Shown in pieces: positions 23,914 through 36,587 of a stretch of DNA of 64,000 nt. Position 1 is the first letter of the stretch. The number at the start of each line of letters is the position of its first letter. The translations under genes and the position numbers were made by a program. This DNA comes from Acorus gramineus (Eukaryota; Streptophyta; Magnoliopsida; Acorales; Acoraceae), in the NCBI GenBank assembly GCA_030737835.1, contig CM060849.1, positions 18,146,579-18,210,578 on the forward strand, in the 5' to 3' direction. The notes under the pieces were generated by a model that was not told the DNA's origin, searched no databases, and worked only from the letters and a program-made list of their open reading frames with translations.

Positions 23914-24831
23914 AACAGAGCTGAATTGGGTTCTCTTGGTATGTATTTCTATCTCCCACACATTGATAGGGAGCAAAAGTTGTCAATTTGGGTGTTCCCC
24001 GATTTGTTCGTCCAACGACATTGATCGGTCGCTCGTCTGTGTATAGTCAGGAAAATCAGGAATTCTCTCTGCCTCATTTGATTATCCATACAAGAAGAAG
24101 ATGCCATAGCATTGAATTTGTTCATCTATGGTTTGTTTGATCGGATTAGTAGTGCAGAAAATCTTTTGAAGTGGGGATTGGACAGACCACCTTAATTTGA
24201 TTTTTTTGGGTGGTTTTTTTTCGCTTCCCCCTCAATAAACCGGCTAGGATTCCTATCCGGGCCTCATTTTTGTAATGTTCGAAGAAAAGGAAAACATTTG
24301 GCTTTGCGATTTGGCCATCACCCCTGTTTGAGCTTGTAAATCTTTTTCTGTAATTTGAATGCGAGAAAATTTGAATGGTAAATCTTTCATTCACTCTTGA
24401 GCTTTTGCATGAATCAATTTTGTAACTCAATTGGGTAGTTTTGTAATCTCTCATGCAACGTGTGAATTGTGAGTCTTTATGTTGTCTTAATTTTAACTAG
24501 TGGTTTGAGTTAATCGACATTGAGGACTTGATTTTATGCCTTCAAACTAACGATTGCGGACACCCGGATGATTGGTATTTGCCTCGTTTGGATACCTCCA
24601 TTAACAAAAAAAAAAAAAAAAGGTTTTTGGACTCTGAATTTGCGTACTGACAACATTTCTTCTTTGAAATTTGATTGTCCTCTGTAGTGGTTGTGCTGTT
24701 GAATCTTTGTTCATATTCTCCTCTATTTTTCATTTCAATTCTCACTTTTTATCTCATTTGTTTTGGAGTCGGTGTCCATTGTTTGAGATTTGACTTTAAA
24801 ATCACGAATTGATGGAATCTAACAAATTTCT

Positions 24832-25266
24832 CAGGGGTTGTTTGGCTAGAGGAATAGAGTGGAATAGGATAAAAAAAAGTGTTTGGGTAGAGAGAATAAA
24901 GGGATATAGCTATACGGAATTAAGAGAGAATAAACTGGTATTTGTATTCCAAGTCCACCTATGGAATTGTGTTATTCCTCCACTGGAATAAGGGGACCTA
25001 CCTATCAAATCACATGTCATTACATCAAATTATCTATCATAACCTGTTATACATTAATAGGGTCTACATGTCAAATCAACTTTTTACATTTTATTCATAT
25101 CTTATTCTTCATCAACCAAACACTCCAATCTTTATTATTATGTTTTCTAATGAGAATTATTGAAAATACAATCAAATACAAAATCTCTTATTCCATTGAT
25201 AAAGTCAACAATTCTTGAAATAGATATAAACTTTAAATAGCTTATATTCTATCAAAACGGACCCTC
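24832..25266. mobile_element. hAT-like MITE with near-perfect 8-bp target duplication
   Basis: 435 bp with ends CAGGGGTTGTTTGG and CAAAACGGACCCTC. The flanks AAATTTCT (24824-24831) and AAAATTCT (25267-25274) match at 7 of 8 positions. The body has GGAATAGAGTGGAATAGG and TCTTATTCCATTG motifs, and similar AT-rich bodies occur twice at 30510-31430. Confidence 0.75.
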
Positions 25267-25279
25267 AAAATTCTACTGT

Positions 25280-28240
25280 GGTGTTGAATCTTGATGTTAG
25301 AGCTCCACTGCTGCTTTATCTTCTCCACAGCTGTCTCCACCCACTGTGTTTTTCCTCTTCCAATTGAGTGGTCTTTTTTGTGTTTGCATCATTTCAAGTT
25401 CCCACTTGAAAGTGATTAGATGTTTGAATTGACCAGCCAATGCACAGAGAGGGGGAGAGTGGACTCATCATGTAGAAACTGTAAAGCAGTGATGGGAGTT
25501 GGTCTCTCCAGTTCAGTTTCCACTTCATTTGGTCTAACACAGGTGGTGTTGCTCTGCCCAAACAGTCACTGGTTAATGCATCTCCCCCAATGTCTTCTAT
25601 GTTCTTTGGGTGTTTCTGCATTTTGACCAACCAAACCCACTGAAACACAATTGAACTATTGTGTGGGTGACACCTGAAGGAATTCAAATTCCATGAACAA
25701 TAAGAGTTGTGAGTTATTAATGAGGACTTGTATTATCATATTTAATTCCAATCTTAGGGGGTACTGTCCACAAGACCACCTTGTTTGCATCTAAATTTAA
25801 AGCCTGGTGGACCTTCATCAGATTCCACATTGCTCATGTATGTCTCTAAAAAGCCAAAAAACAAACAGGACCACCACAGTCACACTAGACATCAGTCAGG
25901 TGCGTTGATCGGGCATCGCACGGTGCCATGGCCCCCATGTGTCGGCCGTGACCACCGTCGTGGGTGACGGTCGTCGACACCGGACGTCGTCTACTGTCTG
26001 TCATTGGGTGAGGACATTGAAAATGAAATAATGGAAGTGCACAATGTGAGATGCTTATGCATTGCTTGTGAGGCTTTTTTTTTTTTTTGAATGATGGAAA
26101 GGATGGCCCCACTGTTTGTAGACTGGATCTGGTGGTGGACAGTTTTTCTTGTTTATTTTGCTTGTTATTCATCTTTATCTTGTTTTATGTATTATTATAT
26201 GATGCTTTTTTGTATAAGAATATGAACATAAGGCATTGATAATTATCCTCATTTGGTCTTTGTCAACAATTCAGTTGTGTCCATGAAAATCAAAGTCCTG
26301 CAGAACCAGTTATTGGTAGGAGGTCTTCGTTTCAAACGTGTGATCAAATTTTAGGATAGATGAGAGCGCAAAAGAGGGGGGTTTGACCCATTTGTCTTGT
26401 TGTGACAGGTAGAGCTTTCAAACCCACATCAATTGTGATCCTAACATTAGTTTGGGTAACTACCCTTTTGCATGAACAAAAAAAAAAAAGCTGTCAAACT
26501 GTTTCCAAACAGTCCAACTTTGTTTGATAATTGAAAATGTGATAACTTTTTAGTTATAAATGTCTCTTCAAAACATTTTTTTTCAAAAAACATTAAAAAT
26601 AAATTTTACAGGAATCAATTTTTAAAAAAAAAAAAATATGATTTTCGATAATCAAACCGTGTTCTCAAATGTTAGTCTGTGCATTGTCTAATATCTAGTC
26701 ATCCCTTCTTTGCCCTCTCATTTGAAACTTTTTTCGGGTAGGAACCAGTAGGTTTGTTTGTCACAATATCTGTACCATAGACATTTAGTTAGACAAAAGC
26801 GTGACACATTGATGTGCCACATGTTTAGTGATAATTTTCATGAATTTCTATGACAACCCCTCCATTCTAGTCCTAATGTCACAGAATGCTGATATGCTCA
26901 GTGGTTCATTCATCTGGTCAATAACCTAATACTATCAATTATAATTTTTTTTATAAAATATGTATTTCATTAAACAAATATAACTTGGTAGTTATAGTCC
27001 CTAAAGTAACCAAAGTATTTCGAATAGTACTAGTTGTGGATTAATTACGTTGGGATTGTATCACCCTTTGAGGGCCTTTATACCAAAAAGAAAGATGAAC
27101 ATACATTTTTCATCCTGAAAACATACAAAAGCCACTCAATTTTTCCAAAGGGGCTGATCTGGGATGGGCTGGATTATGTTGGGTTCAATAGATAGATTGT
27201 TTTACGGGGGTTGTTGGCCCACAACCTTCAAAGGCCCACAAAGATTTGGGGTGGGACACTTCCGCCCTATGTATATTAGCTCACTCAGTTCTTTTTATAA
27301 TCTCAAATACAGTCTTATATATTTTGTTAGTCCTCTCTACTCACTGTATTAAGATATATACATTGTTAAAAAATAAATTCGTTTTTTTTATAATTAACAT
27401 TATTCAATTAATTGGACTATATACTTCAATTTTTATAAAATTACATAAAAAAATAAAAATAAAAACATGTGTTGTCTATATTTTGAATACGTAAAATGGA
27501 CTTTGTGTAACATTTTCCTAAAGTTTCACTTTATCTGCAGTCCGTCATGTTTTATTTTTGTTAAATTATACACTAAACTAATAAAATGCGTCATTTTATA
27601 ATACATATTCGTATGAATTGAATGCATATGTTGTTATATATTTCATAGTATGATATATACTGTATTAAATGATTTCATATATTATTGTGATTGAAAAAAA
27701 ATTGAGTGCATCAACGCCCCAATTTGAAATTGCTGGGATTGATGTGCAGATGCACGGATGTAATGCGGTCTTATAGTGGAAAGGCATTGTCATTTCTACA
27801 ATACTGATTTGGTATATGATTTTTAGTTTGGAGTATATACTAGGTTGAACGAGTAAGGACAATTTTATAATATAGTTTTGTTTCTCCTAGGTAACATTTC
27901 CTATTGAACCAAATCAGGATTTGGCTATTTATCACAGAGAGAATTCGAGCTCATGACAAATTAAAGCTACTAATTAACGTTTTATTACATACAAGTCTTG
28001 TTTTGCAACATATGGTCATAATCGAAACCCTCTCTACCTGGCATGGACATGTTGGTCGAGTATAGCACAAAATATCCATGGTACTAAAAATAAAGCATCA
28101 TTTGGGTGACAATTTTTTTTTCTTTTTTTATTAAATCACCCCCATTTTAAATGATATCTGCACAAAACAATCATACATTTATAACTAACATAATTTGTAC
28201 CACTTAATTGGATCCCATCACATAGTAGTGCATGATACCT
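25280..28240. other. Intergenic spacer, nothing coding recognised
   Basis: Holds a small GC-rich island (25905-26000, GTCGGCCGTGACCACCGTCG and similar) with no recognisable protein in any frame. Around 26,500-26,660 lies a degraded CCAAACAGTCC...AATCAAACCGT segment that may be an eroded MITE. Confidence 0.5.
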
Positions 28241-28243
28241 CTA

Positions 28244-28600
28244 TAGGGGTGTTTGGACTCTTGGTCGAAACTCAGATTGAAAAGTAGCTTTTGGAATAAA
28301 GCTGTTTTTTAAGATGATTTTATACCTTGATTTTTATTGGGATGTTTTTTTTTTAATTTAGGAATCAATATTTAAAAGTAGTTGATGTTTGACAGAGAAA
28401 ATTATTTTTTAATTCAAAAAATCGATTTCGACCAAAAGCGTTGTTTTTTAGCTTTTCAAAACACGGATTTCGAGGAAAAAATTAAAAGGAATCCAGCTTC
28501 CGATTCTTAATAAAGCTACCATGTTTAGCTGTACGATTTTAGCTTTTCAATTTTTTAAAAAACACAAGCTGCCCCAAACGCACAATCAAACGGGACCTTA
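28244..28600. mobile_element. hAT-like MITE, GGGTCCGTTTGG family, copy 2 (inverted relative to copy 1)
   Basis: Ends TAGGGGTGTTTGG and AATCAAACGGGACCTTA. The interior (GAAAAGTAGCTTTTGG, AATAAAGCTGTTTTTTAAG, GGATTTCGAGGAAAAAATTAAAAGGAATCCAGCTTCCG in pieces) is the reverse complement of 1666-2015 with scattered differences. No clear target duplication. Confidence 0.75.
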
Positions 28601-28868
28601 CTCACTTAGCTCCAGCACTTTTTGAATTGCAGTTGCCTTTGCTCGAATTATTTAAATTGCGTGTGATCTGTCACTTGGTTTATTTAAATATTAGATGATC
28701 TTAAATATTGGAATATGTGAATTAGTCTTGGTCGCTTTTAGTGAAGAAAGAGACATTGGTATTTCATTATACCCAATGACTTTTCTTAAAGATTTACATA
28801 ATCTTATAATGGGACTTGATTGATTTTCTCAGATACGCGGCGTATCCAATTCCATATTAAAGGAATTA

Positions 28869-28997
28869 ATTAAACTTGCTCATAGCTATAACATGTTGTT
28901 GTATATTACAAATGAATGTCACATTTCATACTTAGTTAAACTTGCTCATAGCTATAACACGTTGTTGTCATAATTGAATGTCACATTTCATACTTAG
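28869..28997. repeat. Tandem duplication, about 65-bp unit x 2
   Basis: Copies at 28869-28935 and 28936-28997, both beginning TTAAACTTGCTCATAGC and ending ACATTTCATACTTAG. The second has a small internal deletion. Confidence 0.9.
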
Positions 28998-29329
28998 TTC
29001 ATGCCAAATTAATCGCAAAGCTCTCGCTTTTGACTTTCCAACAATAAATAAATATTAAAAAATGGAAGTAACCGGTGCCGATGGATAAATAAACAGATGA
29101 AATCTTGATTTAATTTTTTTTTATTTAAATAACATCAATAGTATCAATATTCAAATATATTAATTATATGAAAAAAAAAATATAATTAGCTGATTCGAAT
29201 TGAAAAAGATTTGAATATGAATACATAATACTCAAATAATTTAAGGCAAGATAAAAAAAATTAAATATTTTTGACCAATATGAATCACAACAAAAACAGT
29301 CAACTTTTAATGCGCGGATGTTAACACGA

Positions 29330-30370
29330 ACCCCCCACCGTCGAAATCACCCAGTCGAATATTTTGAACCATCCAGATATCCAATGTAACCTCCTCCCAT
29401 CGTGATGCTGAACGGCTGCGATGTCCCCGTCAGCGTCGCTTCCCAAATATCACATCGCACACTCCACCGACACGTTAAAGAAAAAACGAAACCAAAAAAA
29501 AAAAAACACCCCCGCCCCCAGCTGAATTCATATAACACATTTTTCTTAAAATCCATATAATCACTGAAAATAACTATGAAGATTTAAATAGTCATCTAAA
29601 TCTACTAGAAAAAGCCATGTAATGTCTCAAAATAATTGTGAAACATTCTTTGTAAATGACGATTTTATCATTCTAAATAATTATAAAACCTTATTTAAAA
29701 CATTGTAAGATATTATTGATGTACTATGTTTTCAATCAAGATTAATCGGATTGAAAATTTTTCTTTTTTTTATAAAGAAAATGATAGACACCTTTAATTT
29801 TATTGAAAAGAAAGGGATTGTCCAAAACATAAACATCACAAAAACACCTATCAAAGGGATAGAGATAAAACATTCATCATCTTTAATGAAAATTTAACGT
29901 TTAAATGTAATATAGATTTAAAAAAAAAAAATCCCCCCCCCCCCCCCCCCCCCCCGGAGCTGACGTCAGACCACCGAACACCACGCACGAACTGAAAACA
30001 ACAACAATTATTATTAAAGCCATTCCACATTGGACCTCTTTGAAAAATCCACTCTCCCCGGAACATATCGGTCTAACAAAAGTCAAAATCTCGTGCTCCT
30101 CAAGGAAGCTTTATCCCCCGTTGGATCCATCCATCCAACGAAATATTGAACAACGGACGGTTAGGAATGATTAGAAATTCTCGCGAGAATTTGTGATGTG
30201 TCCTATTCAGGTGTATTTTAACAATGCATGGAGTCGAACGGAATCTAATTCCAAGTTTGACCAGTTCCGTCCATATCAGCAATACCGCCAAGCCGCCGTC
30301 GGCTTCCGCCACCTCAGCAGTTTCTTATACTTCTCAACTAAACTGTTACCAAAAGTCGTTGGTCGTTGCA
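29330..30370. other. GC-mixed spacer with a 23-nt poly(C) run
   Basis: A GC-richer stretch at 29330-29480 reads weakly protein-like on the minus strand (CDIWEATLTGTSQPF, MGGGYIGYLDGS) but is short, has no ATG-proximal context and matches nothing I know. A run of 23 C follows A/T-rich sequence at 29933-29955. No gene is called. Confidence 0.35.
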
Positions 30371-30509
30371 ACACTGGAATGCATTTATTATTATTATTAT
30401 TATGTAGTATATTTCAAAAATGATTTCTTGCCTCTGTACTCCTCCAAATATCTTATCTTGTTAAAATACCCCTCTTAAATGTCTATTTCTAATGCTATCC
30501 TTTAGCTCC

Positions 30510-31430
30510 TCTTTAGTTCGAGAATAAATCTATAAGAAGTAAGAATTAATCAGAATAACTTCAAAATAAATATTTAGATGACATGAATAAATGAGAATTT
30601 ATATATCAAAATTAACTAGTATAAAGTAGTATATGGATTTCTATCAATCCCTATAATTAAGTTATTGTAAGTTATTCAATCCAAAAGAATATGTAGGCAC
30701 ATTATCAAATCAATTATCATCATCTATTATAAATCAACTGTCATCATTTCTTTATCTTTTTTAAATTCTTTTCCACATCTTATTCACATTTTCTCCAAAC
30801 AACAATAACATTATTATTATGTTTCCTAATGGGAATAATTTAATAACTTAATTTTCTACCCAAATGGTGGCTTAAAGTTTTGTATTGTGCATAAATATTT
30901 TTTTAAGAAGTGTAATGCACAATTTGGATACGGAATTGGCCACAGATTAACCTGGAATAAAGCAGAATAAATATTTTTTTAGTGTTAATTGGACGCAATA
31001 AATACCCTGGGATAATCTATATCAAAATAAACAAATATAAAGTGGTATATGGATTCCAGTCAATCCTTGAAATTAAAATTATTTCAAGTTATTCCACTTA
31101 AATAATATGTAAATCCATTGTCAAATCAATTATTATCGCCTCTTATCAATCCCCTGTCAAATCAATTATTATCATTTTTAACATTTTATAAATTTTTATC
31201 TATACTTTATTAACATTTTTTTCAAACAATTATCATTTTTTTCACATTTTATAAATCTTTATTCATATTTTATCCAAATAACAAAAACTTTATTATTAAA
31301 TTTTCCAACGAAAAAATTTAAAACACAATCAAACACAAAATCACTTATTTCACTACTATATCCACTTATGTTAGTATAACTATATATCCTAAAATAAGTT
31401 TTATTATGCATCTAAACATAGACTTAAGAT
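30510..31430. repeat. Two adjacent diverged copies of an AT-rich MITE family
   Basis: Two stretches (about 30510-30880 and 30925-31430) share the same order of words: TATATCAAAAT...ACTAGTATAAAGTAGTATATGG versus AAACAAATATAAAGTGGTATATGG, then CAATCC(C/T)T..AATTAA, then AAATCAATTATCATC, then TATTCATATTTTATCC-like AT-rich tails. Bodies resemble the element at 24832-25266. Boundaries and duplications are not clear. Confidence 0.55.
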
Positions 31431-31605
31431 TTACAAGAATACCCTTCAAAAGTGCATTTATGCACAATTTAAACTACCTGAGGATTATTATAGTAAAAAG
31501 TTATTAAGTAGGGGTATGTTTATAAAACAAAAATTTGTAGGAGTATATATGCAAAAACCCTTTGGAAAATGTCAAACATTATGTTCCCTCTACACCTTCC
31601 TCTTC

Positions 31606-31613
31606 TATATAAA
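31606..31613 (+). promoter_or_regulatory. TATA box of the VQ gene
   Basis: TATATAAA 65 bases upstream of the ATG at 31678, the expected spacing for a leader of about 35-40 bases. Confidence 0.7.
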
Positions 31614-31677
31614 CAACACCAACTCCACTAAATACTAGCTTGCCATTTTAAAACCTCCCAAAACAACAACTACAACA

Positions 31678-32127
31678 ATGGATTCCTCATCTCTTCTTTA
31701 TGGGACGCAAGAGAAGAAGTCATCAGCCGTCCAGTCACTTCACTCGGTCCGGAAGCCGCCGTCGAAGCCGTCGAAGCGGCCGGACCCGATCCCTCCAAGG
31801 GTCTACAGCGTCGAGCCACGTGGGTTCCGCCAGCTGGTCCAGAGGCTCACCGGAGCGCCGGAGCCCAGCCAGACTCGCCGGCTGAAGGACGTGGCACCTC
31901 CGCCTCTGGAACTTCTTCCGCAAGTGATGAACCCAGTCCCGGCCCAGCCTCCGCCGGTCCCGGTGTCGAAGGTGAGCCCGACCCGACAATGGGTGACGAC
32001 AGCCGGGCAGTCGACGGGATCCGCTTCGCCGTGTGGGTTCTTGTCGCCGACGTCTTACGCGGCGTGGTCTGTGTTTCCTCTGTTGAGCCCGGGAACAATG
32101 GCTTCCTTGGACCGGACCGTGCTTTAG
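31678..32127 (+). CDS. VQ motif-containing protein, 149 aa
   Basis: Intronless single exon with GC-rich codons in an AT-rich setting. The defining VQ motif FRQLVQRLTG (FxxxVQxLTG) is at about residues 50-59, just after a Pro-rich segment and PRVYSVEPRG. The rest is Pro/Ser-rich and presumably disordered, with an ending CGFLSPTSY...FPLLSPGTM that resembles VQ subfamilies carrying SP sites for MAP-kinase phosphorylation. VQ proteins are small plant transcriptional co-regulators that bind the C-terminal DNA-binding domain of group I and IIc WRKY factors in the nucleus, or chloroplast sigma-factor partners in the SIB type. Which WRKY is bound cannot be deduced. Confidence 0.95.
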   Translation: MDSSSLLYGTQEKKSSAVQSLHSVRKPPSKPSKRPDPIPPRVYSVEPRGFRQLVQRLTGAPEPSQTRRLKDVAPPPLELLPQVMNPVPAQPPPVPVSKVSPTRQWVTTAGQSTGSASPCGFLSPTSYAAWSVFPLLSPGTMASLDRTVL

Positions 32128-32874
32128 AGTATGTTTGATTCATGGAAATTAATCTTTGGTGGTTTTTTTTTTGGAGTCCAAAAGAATGGATTTTTTTTTT
32201 TTGGAATTCAATCCTTAGAAAAGACTGTTAGTTCATGAAATTTGTCCAAGTAGTGTGTGCGTGTTTTTTTTTTTCGGGGGAGGGGTGGGTTGAAATTGTT
32301 TGACACCTTCGTGTTATCAATTATATTTCTATATGTTTGGTTACTTATGTTCAAGTAAATATTTTTTTTTTGGGTTATGTTCATCTAATGTTTTTGTTTA
32401 ATTAAAATATTATTAATAAAGAGAAGATGTGCAAAACATGAGAAAATATGTAAAGATTTTGATAGAAGATGGATCTACCAAAACAAAAAGAAATACAAAA
32501 AATAATAATAATAGAGATAACAAAAAAAGAAAATTAACAAACCACCTATATCTTAGTACCCTTAATTACGTACCCTTATGCGGCGTACCCTTATGGCGCC
32601 CGATGAGAATAAAAAAAAAATACAATTAATCAACAAAAAATTACATATTCCATTAAAGTTATTTATCATTGTAATAATTACTATAATAGGTATAAACTCT
32701 AAAACAGCTTACGTCTTTATCCAAATCGGCACTTAAAACTCGTTTAAAAAAAAAAAAAAAAAAAAAAAAGATGCGTCAATGATTTTATCAATGGGTTGAG
32801 CTCTAAAAAATAATTAAACAAAAGCTCGCGATGCATCAGGTGGAGAAAAAAATGTGATTCTAAATAAAAAAAAA

Positions 32875-33373
32875 GGGGGAAAATTCATATAACCCCCTGT
32901 AATCTTCTTGATATCCATATAACTCTATGTAATCTCAATATATCCATATAACTCCCTGTAAACACACCATAAATGCAAATAACCCCCCGTGATTAAATTT
33001 TTTTTAATAGAATTGAAATATTTTGGACATACTGCGTTATCTAAACCATGGTTAACAAATATATATTCTTTTAACCCCCAAAAAATAATTAATATTTATA
33101 AAAAAAACCCCTCATATTTCTAAGTTTACACTCTTTTAAGAGTTTTTTTAGAAGTATTGACTGCGTTCAGAGGGTTAAAATAATACATATTTGTTAACCA
33201 TAGTTTAGATAATGCAATATGTCCAAAATATTCCAATTCTCTTAACAAAAATTTAACCGCGGGTGGTTATTTGCATTTATGGTGTGTTTACAGGGGGTTA
33301 TATGAATATATTGAGATTATAGGGGGTTATATGGATATCAGGAAGATTACAGGGGGTTATATGGATTTTTCCC
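32875..33373. mobile_element. Foldback element, ATATAACCCCCTG family, copy 1
   Basis: About 499 bp with arms of about 230 bp. Left words CATATAACCCCCTGTAATC, GATATCCATATAACTC, CCATAAATGCAAATAACCCC and GGACATACTGCGTTATC return inverted on the right (GATTACAGGGGGTTATATG, GATAATGCAATATGTCC, TTGCATTTATGGTGTG). Nine A residues flank each side, consistent with but not proof of a 9-bp target duplication. The arms contain the same short phrase repeated three times. A relative lies at 58671-59179. Confidence 0.85.
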
Positions 33374-33904
33374 AAAAAAAAATGGACCAAACTAGGAGCC
33401 TTAAATAAGAAGAAATTAAAAACTAAAACTATTAGTAAGAAAGATAACAAACAAATTATATGACATTTTTTTGGTGGATGTGACAAAAAAAAGTAAGGTG
33501 ATTTGAATCATGCATTATTTGCATGTATGAATATTGAAGCCTGACGAGGATTTGTTAATTTTTTTTTGTTGATTCAGTGTGGTTAAAGCAAGTAGTTATA
33601 AGTCATTGTAGAGCATTTTTTTTTGTTACATTTTGATGCATTTTAACATGTTTATCTTCCTTACTTTATTTTCATCTACAAATGACACTAAAGTAACATT
33701 ACTCTAAGGTTGCTTATGATTTTGTACAAAATAGTTTTATAAAACTCAATTTCTATGAAGTTCATTTTTTTACTTTTTAACAAGCATATTTTTTGTATTA
33801 AAAGTTGAAACAATTCTTTTTAATTAAACTTTTTTTTTTATAGAATCATTTAAAATCACATTTCGTTTTTCAGTTTTTTTAAAAAGGCAAAATCCACAGC
33901 TTCT

Positions 33905-33940
33905 GAATGTGGTGGTGGTGGTGGTGGTGGTTGTTGTTGT
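33905..33940. repeat. (GGT)n / (TTG)n microsatellite
   Basis: About seven GGT units followed by TTG units. Confidence 0.9.
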
Positions 33941-34910
33941 GGTCGGAGGGGGATGATGGGTCATTAATGACTTGAAAAAGAGCAAGAAGAAAAATTGGAG
34001 CTGGTCAACCATTAATCGGCAGTGAATGGGACTGAACTCAGTGAACAATTCAACCACTTTAAACATGCAACACAGCTATTATATCAACAGTTTTAAGAGG
34101 GGAAATTATAACAGTTGAAGTTCAATATATAGCATCACTGATGATTTCAAATTCTTGACTTTTATGTATTTGAAGGAATATCTTTGTTTTGTTCCTCTCT
34201 CTCTCTAGCATTATTTCAACAACAGAGTAAAAAGAGAATTAATGTGATGCCCACCAACCAAGACTTAACATGCCTTCCAATAAAAAAAAAAGAGAGAAGA
34301 CAAATGAATAATGTTCATACAGCCTCGACAACACGTATATGTCTTCGTTTAGAGAGTACGTACAAGTATCACATAATCCTGTTGGGGGCAAATTTCGGGT
34401 ATCTAAAAGAACCCTCCACAAAACCACCCAAAATTTATATCAAATGAAACAGAAACAAAAAGCCATTGCTAAGTAATGAAAATTCAAAGAGGGGAGGTGT
34501 CACACACAGTCCTCTTTACATTAATATATACCTCTTTAAAGAAGAATGTAATTTTTTTCATTTCTTCTATAAGTGAGCCTACAATTCATTAGATTATATA
34601 CCGCATTTTGTTTAAATATATGTTTTGTTACAAAAAGTAAATATCTTTATATAAAAAATAACATGTGGGATAGTGGGATTGCACACATGCAACATTAGGA
34701 CTAAAATTGTCCACAATAAAAAAGAAACCAAGGTCTGCAAGTTTGATTTGCCTCTTAACAAGACAGTGATTTTTCATTCAAACATCCCCTGTTTCTGAGA
34801 ACAGAGACGTGCCAGTGGAAGGAAAGGAGGTGCGTCCATAAATTAAGTTTGCATGAATCAACTGTACAACAAGTGTATCCTAATTATCCCCTAGAGCTAG
34901 GTTGTGGCAA

Positions 34911-35078
34911 ATGGAGGAGGATCTCTCTCTGACCAAGGCTAGTGACGGCACTGGTCATGATCCGAGGAGGAGCTTGAGCTTCCTAGTAGTTATTGCTGAT
35001 CAGTTCCTGGAATTTCTTAGCATTTCATTGGATTTGTTTTATTTGCAGCCCCTCCATCTTATCAAACACGCCAGATAA
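34911..35078 (+). CDS. Short unrecognised ORF, 55 aa, weak
   Basis: ATG GAG GAG opens MEEDLSLTKASDG, then HDPRRSLSFLVVIADQ, and closes at TAA 35076-35078. TTTATTTGCAG at 35034-35048 looks like a splice acceptor inside the ORF and CTA|GTAGTT a possible donor, so this may be two small exons of a gene rather than one ORF. The first 30 residues have a coding-like composition. No family is recognised and no further exons were found. Confidence 0.2.
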   Translation: MEEDLSLTKASDGTGHDPRRSLSFLVVIADQFLEFLSISLDLFYLQPLHLIKHAR

Positions 35079-36473
35079 AAATATTGGCAAGGAAGAGATG
35101 TGCATTGCTTTGGACAAGCCAATTTTGTGGAGTCAAGTTCAATCTGTACAGGAGGGATACTGGAATCAGCAAGTAAAACAGCCAACAGCATGTCTCTCTC
35201 TATTCAAGAAGCAAAAGGATGCACTCAGTCATTCTTGCATTCAATTTCACTTTTACAGGCTCTAATATGTTATGAATTATTTTTTTAAAATATATACTTT
35301 ACTAATAAAGTGCATGCTTTTACAAAAATTGAAGTATATCCTTAGATAAATTAAATACATACTTTCTTGCATTTTCTCTAATGAAATATATACTCGCTGT
35401 GTATACTCTATTGGAGATTTTATAACCTGGTTAGGACCAGAGGAGTATATCAGGGCCCATTCAAGAAGCATCCTTTGGTAAAGGAAGACAATCCATCCGA
35501 ACAGCTTCATGCATTTTTTTTTTTTGGAAATCTATATCTGCATGAGACACTGTCAATACCAAAAATAGGAAAAAATTGAAGAGTTTGGCCTCATATTCTA
35601 CATGTCACATGCACAAAATTCTCTAAGAACCCAATAACAAAAGTATTTATCAATTTTATCATATAATATATAATTATTTTGAAAATTGAACTCCTCATTT
35701 TGCTGTGATAGAGATCTCTCAATCACAGTATAAAATTATAGTAGGAAAACTCATCCGTTTGACTGTGGATTTCATAAAATTGACAGTCGATGGAAATGGT
35801 AATAAATCAAACTGAAATAATCCAAATTGATATTAGCCACTTATGTATCTAGAAACACAGGAATTTCTTGCTCTTGTAATTACTATAAGACATGATATGA
35901 GTCAAAAGAAAGTACAAAAAAAAAAAAAAACTTAAACACATGCCACCATAAAACAACTCCAACGCCTACAAAAAGGATGAGATGTAGACCGCTTGATTGA
36001 CTTTTACCTAGCCTCCACTTCAAAACTACAAGAAAATAGCATATATTGTGAATGATCAATGAGTGAGTTCCCCATTCCCATTTTAACAAAGTTCAACAAG
36101 TTTCCCCAAAGATAGTGCCAATTTCCATAGCTGTTGTTTTTTTCTTGGATGATCAAAGAATAATTGCAAACTACATAACATTACATGGTCAGCAAAGGAA
36201 GCTGCCTAAATTTCAACATTTGAAAAGCTTGGGTAACAATGTAATGGAAAGTAGCATACGGTTTGTGCCATGCGGTGCTGGCATGGCTCTTATTGGATCG
36301 ACATGCTTGGGAGATGGCCCAACACAACCCGGCTCTCCATTGGCAGACCCAGGAATTTTTTTAGCGGGGGAGGGGGGTGTTTGAACACGGCTATCCCACC
36401 AAGGGTTTTTCTTACCCCACCAATCGGAAAAAAAAATCGGTGTTTTATCTTTTCCCACCGATCCGGCCAGGTC

Positions 36474-36587
36474 GACCAGATTTGGTCGCCACTTCAGGTT
36501 TTGAACGACCGGACTTGGTCGCCATTTCAGATTTTGGGCGACCGGACTTGGTCGTCATTTCAGGTTTCGGACGACCGAACTTGGTCG
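36474..36587. repeat. 33-bp minisatellite, left arm, 3.5 units
   Basis: Units at 36474-36506, 36507-36539 and 36540-36572, then a partial. Consensus starts GACCGGACTTGGTCGCCATT and ends TTTTGGGC. GACC...GGTC makes each unit itself partly palindromic. Confidence 0.9.

Noticed and set aside
25905-26000. GC-rich island that might be a gene fragment
   Set aside because: No coherent protein in six frames.
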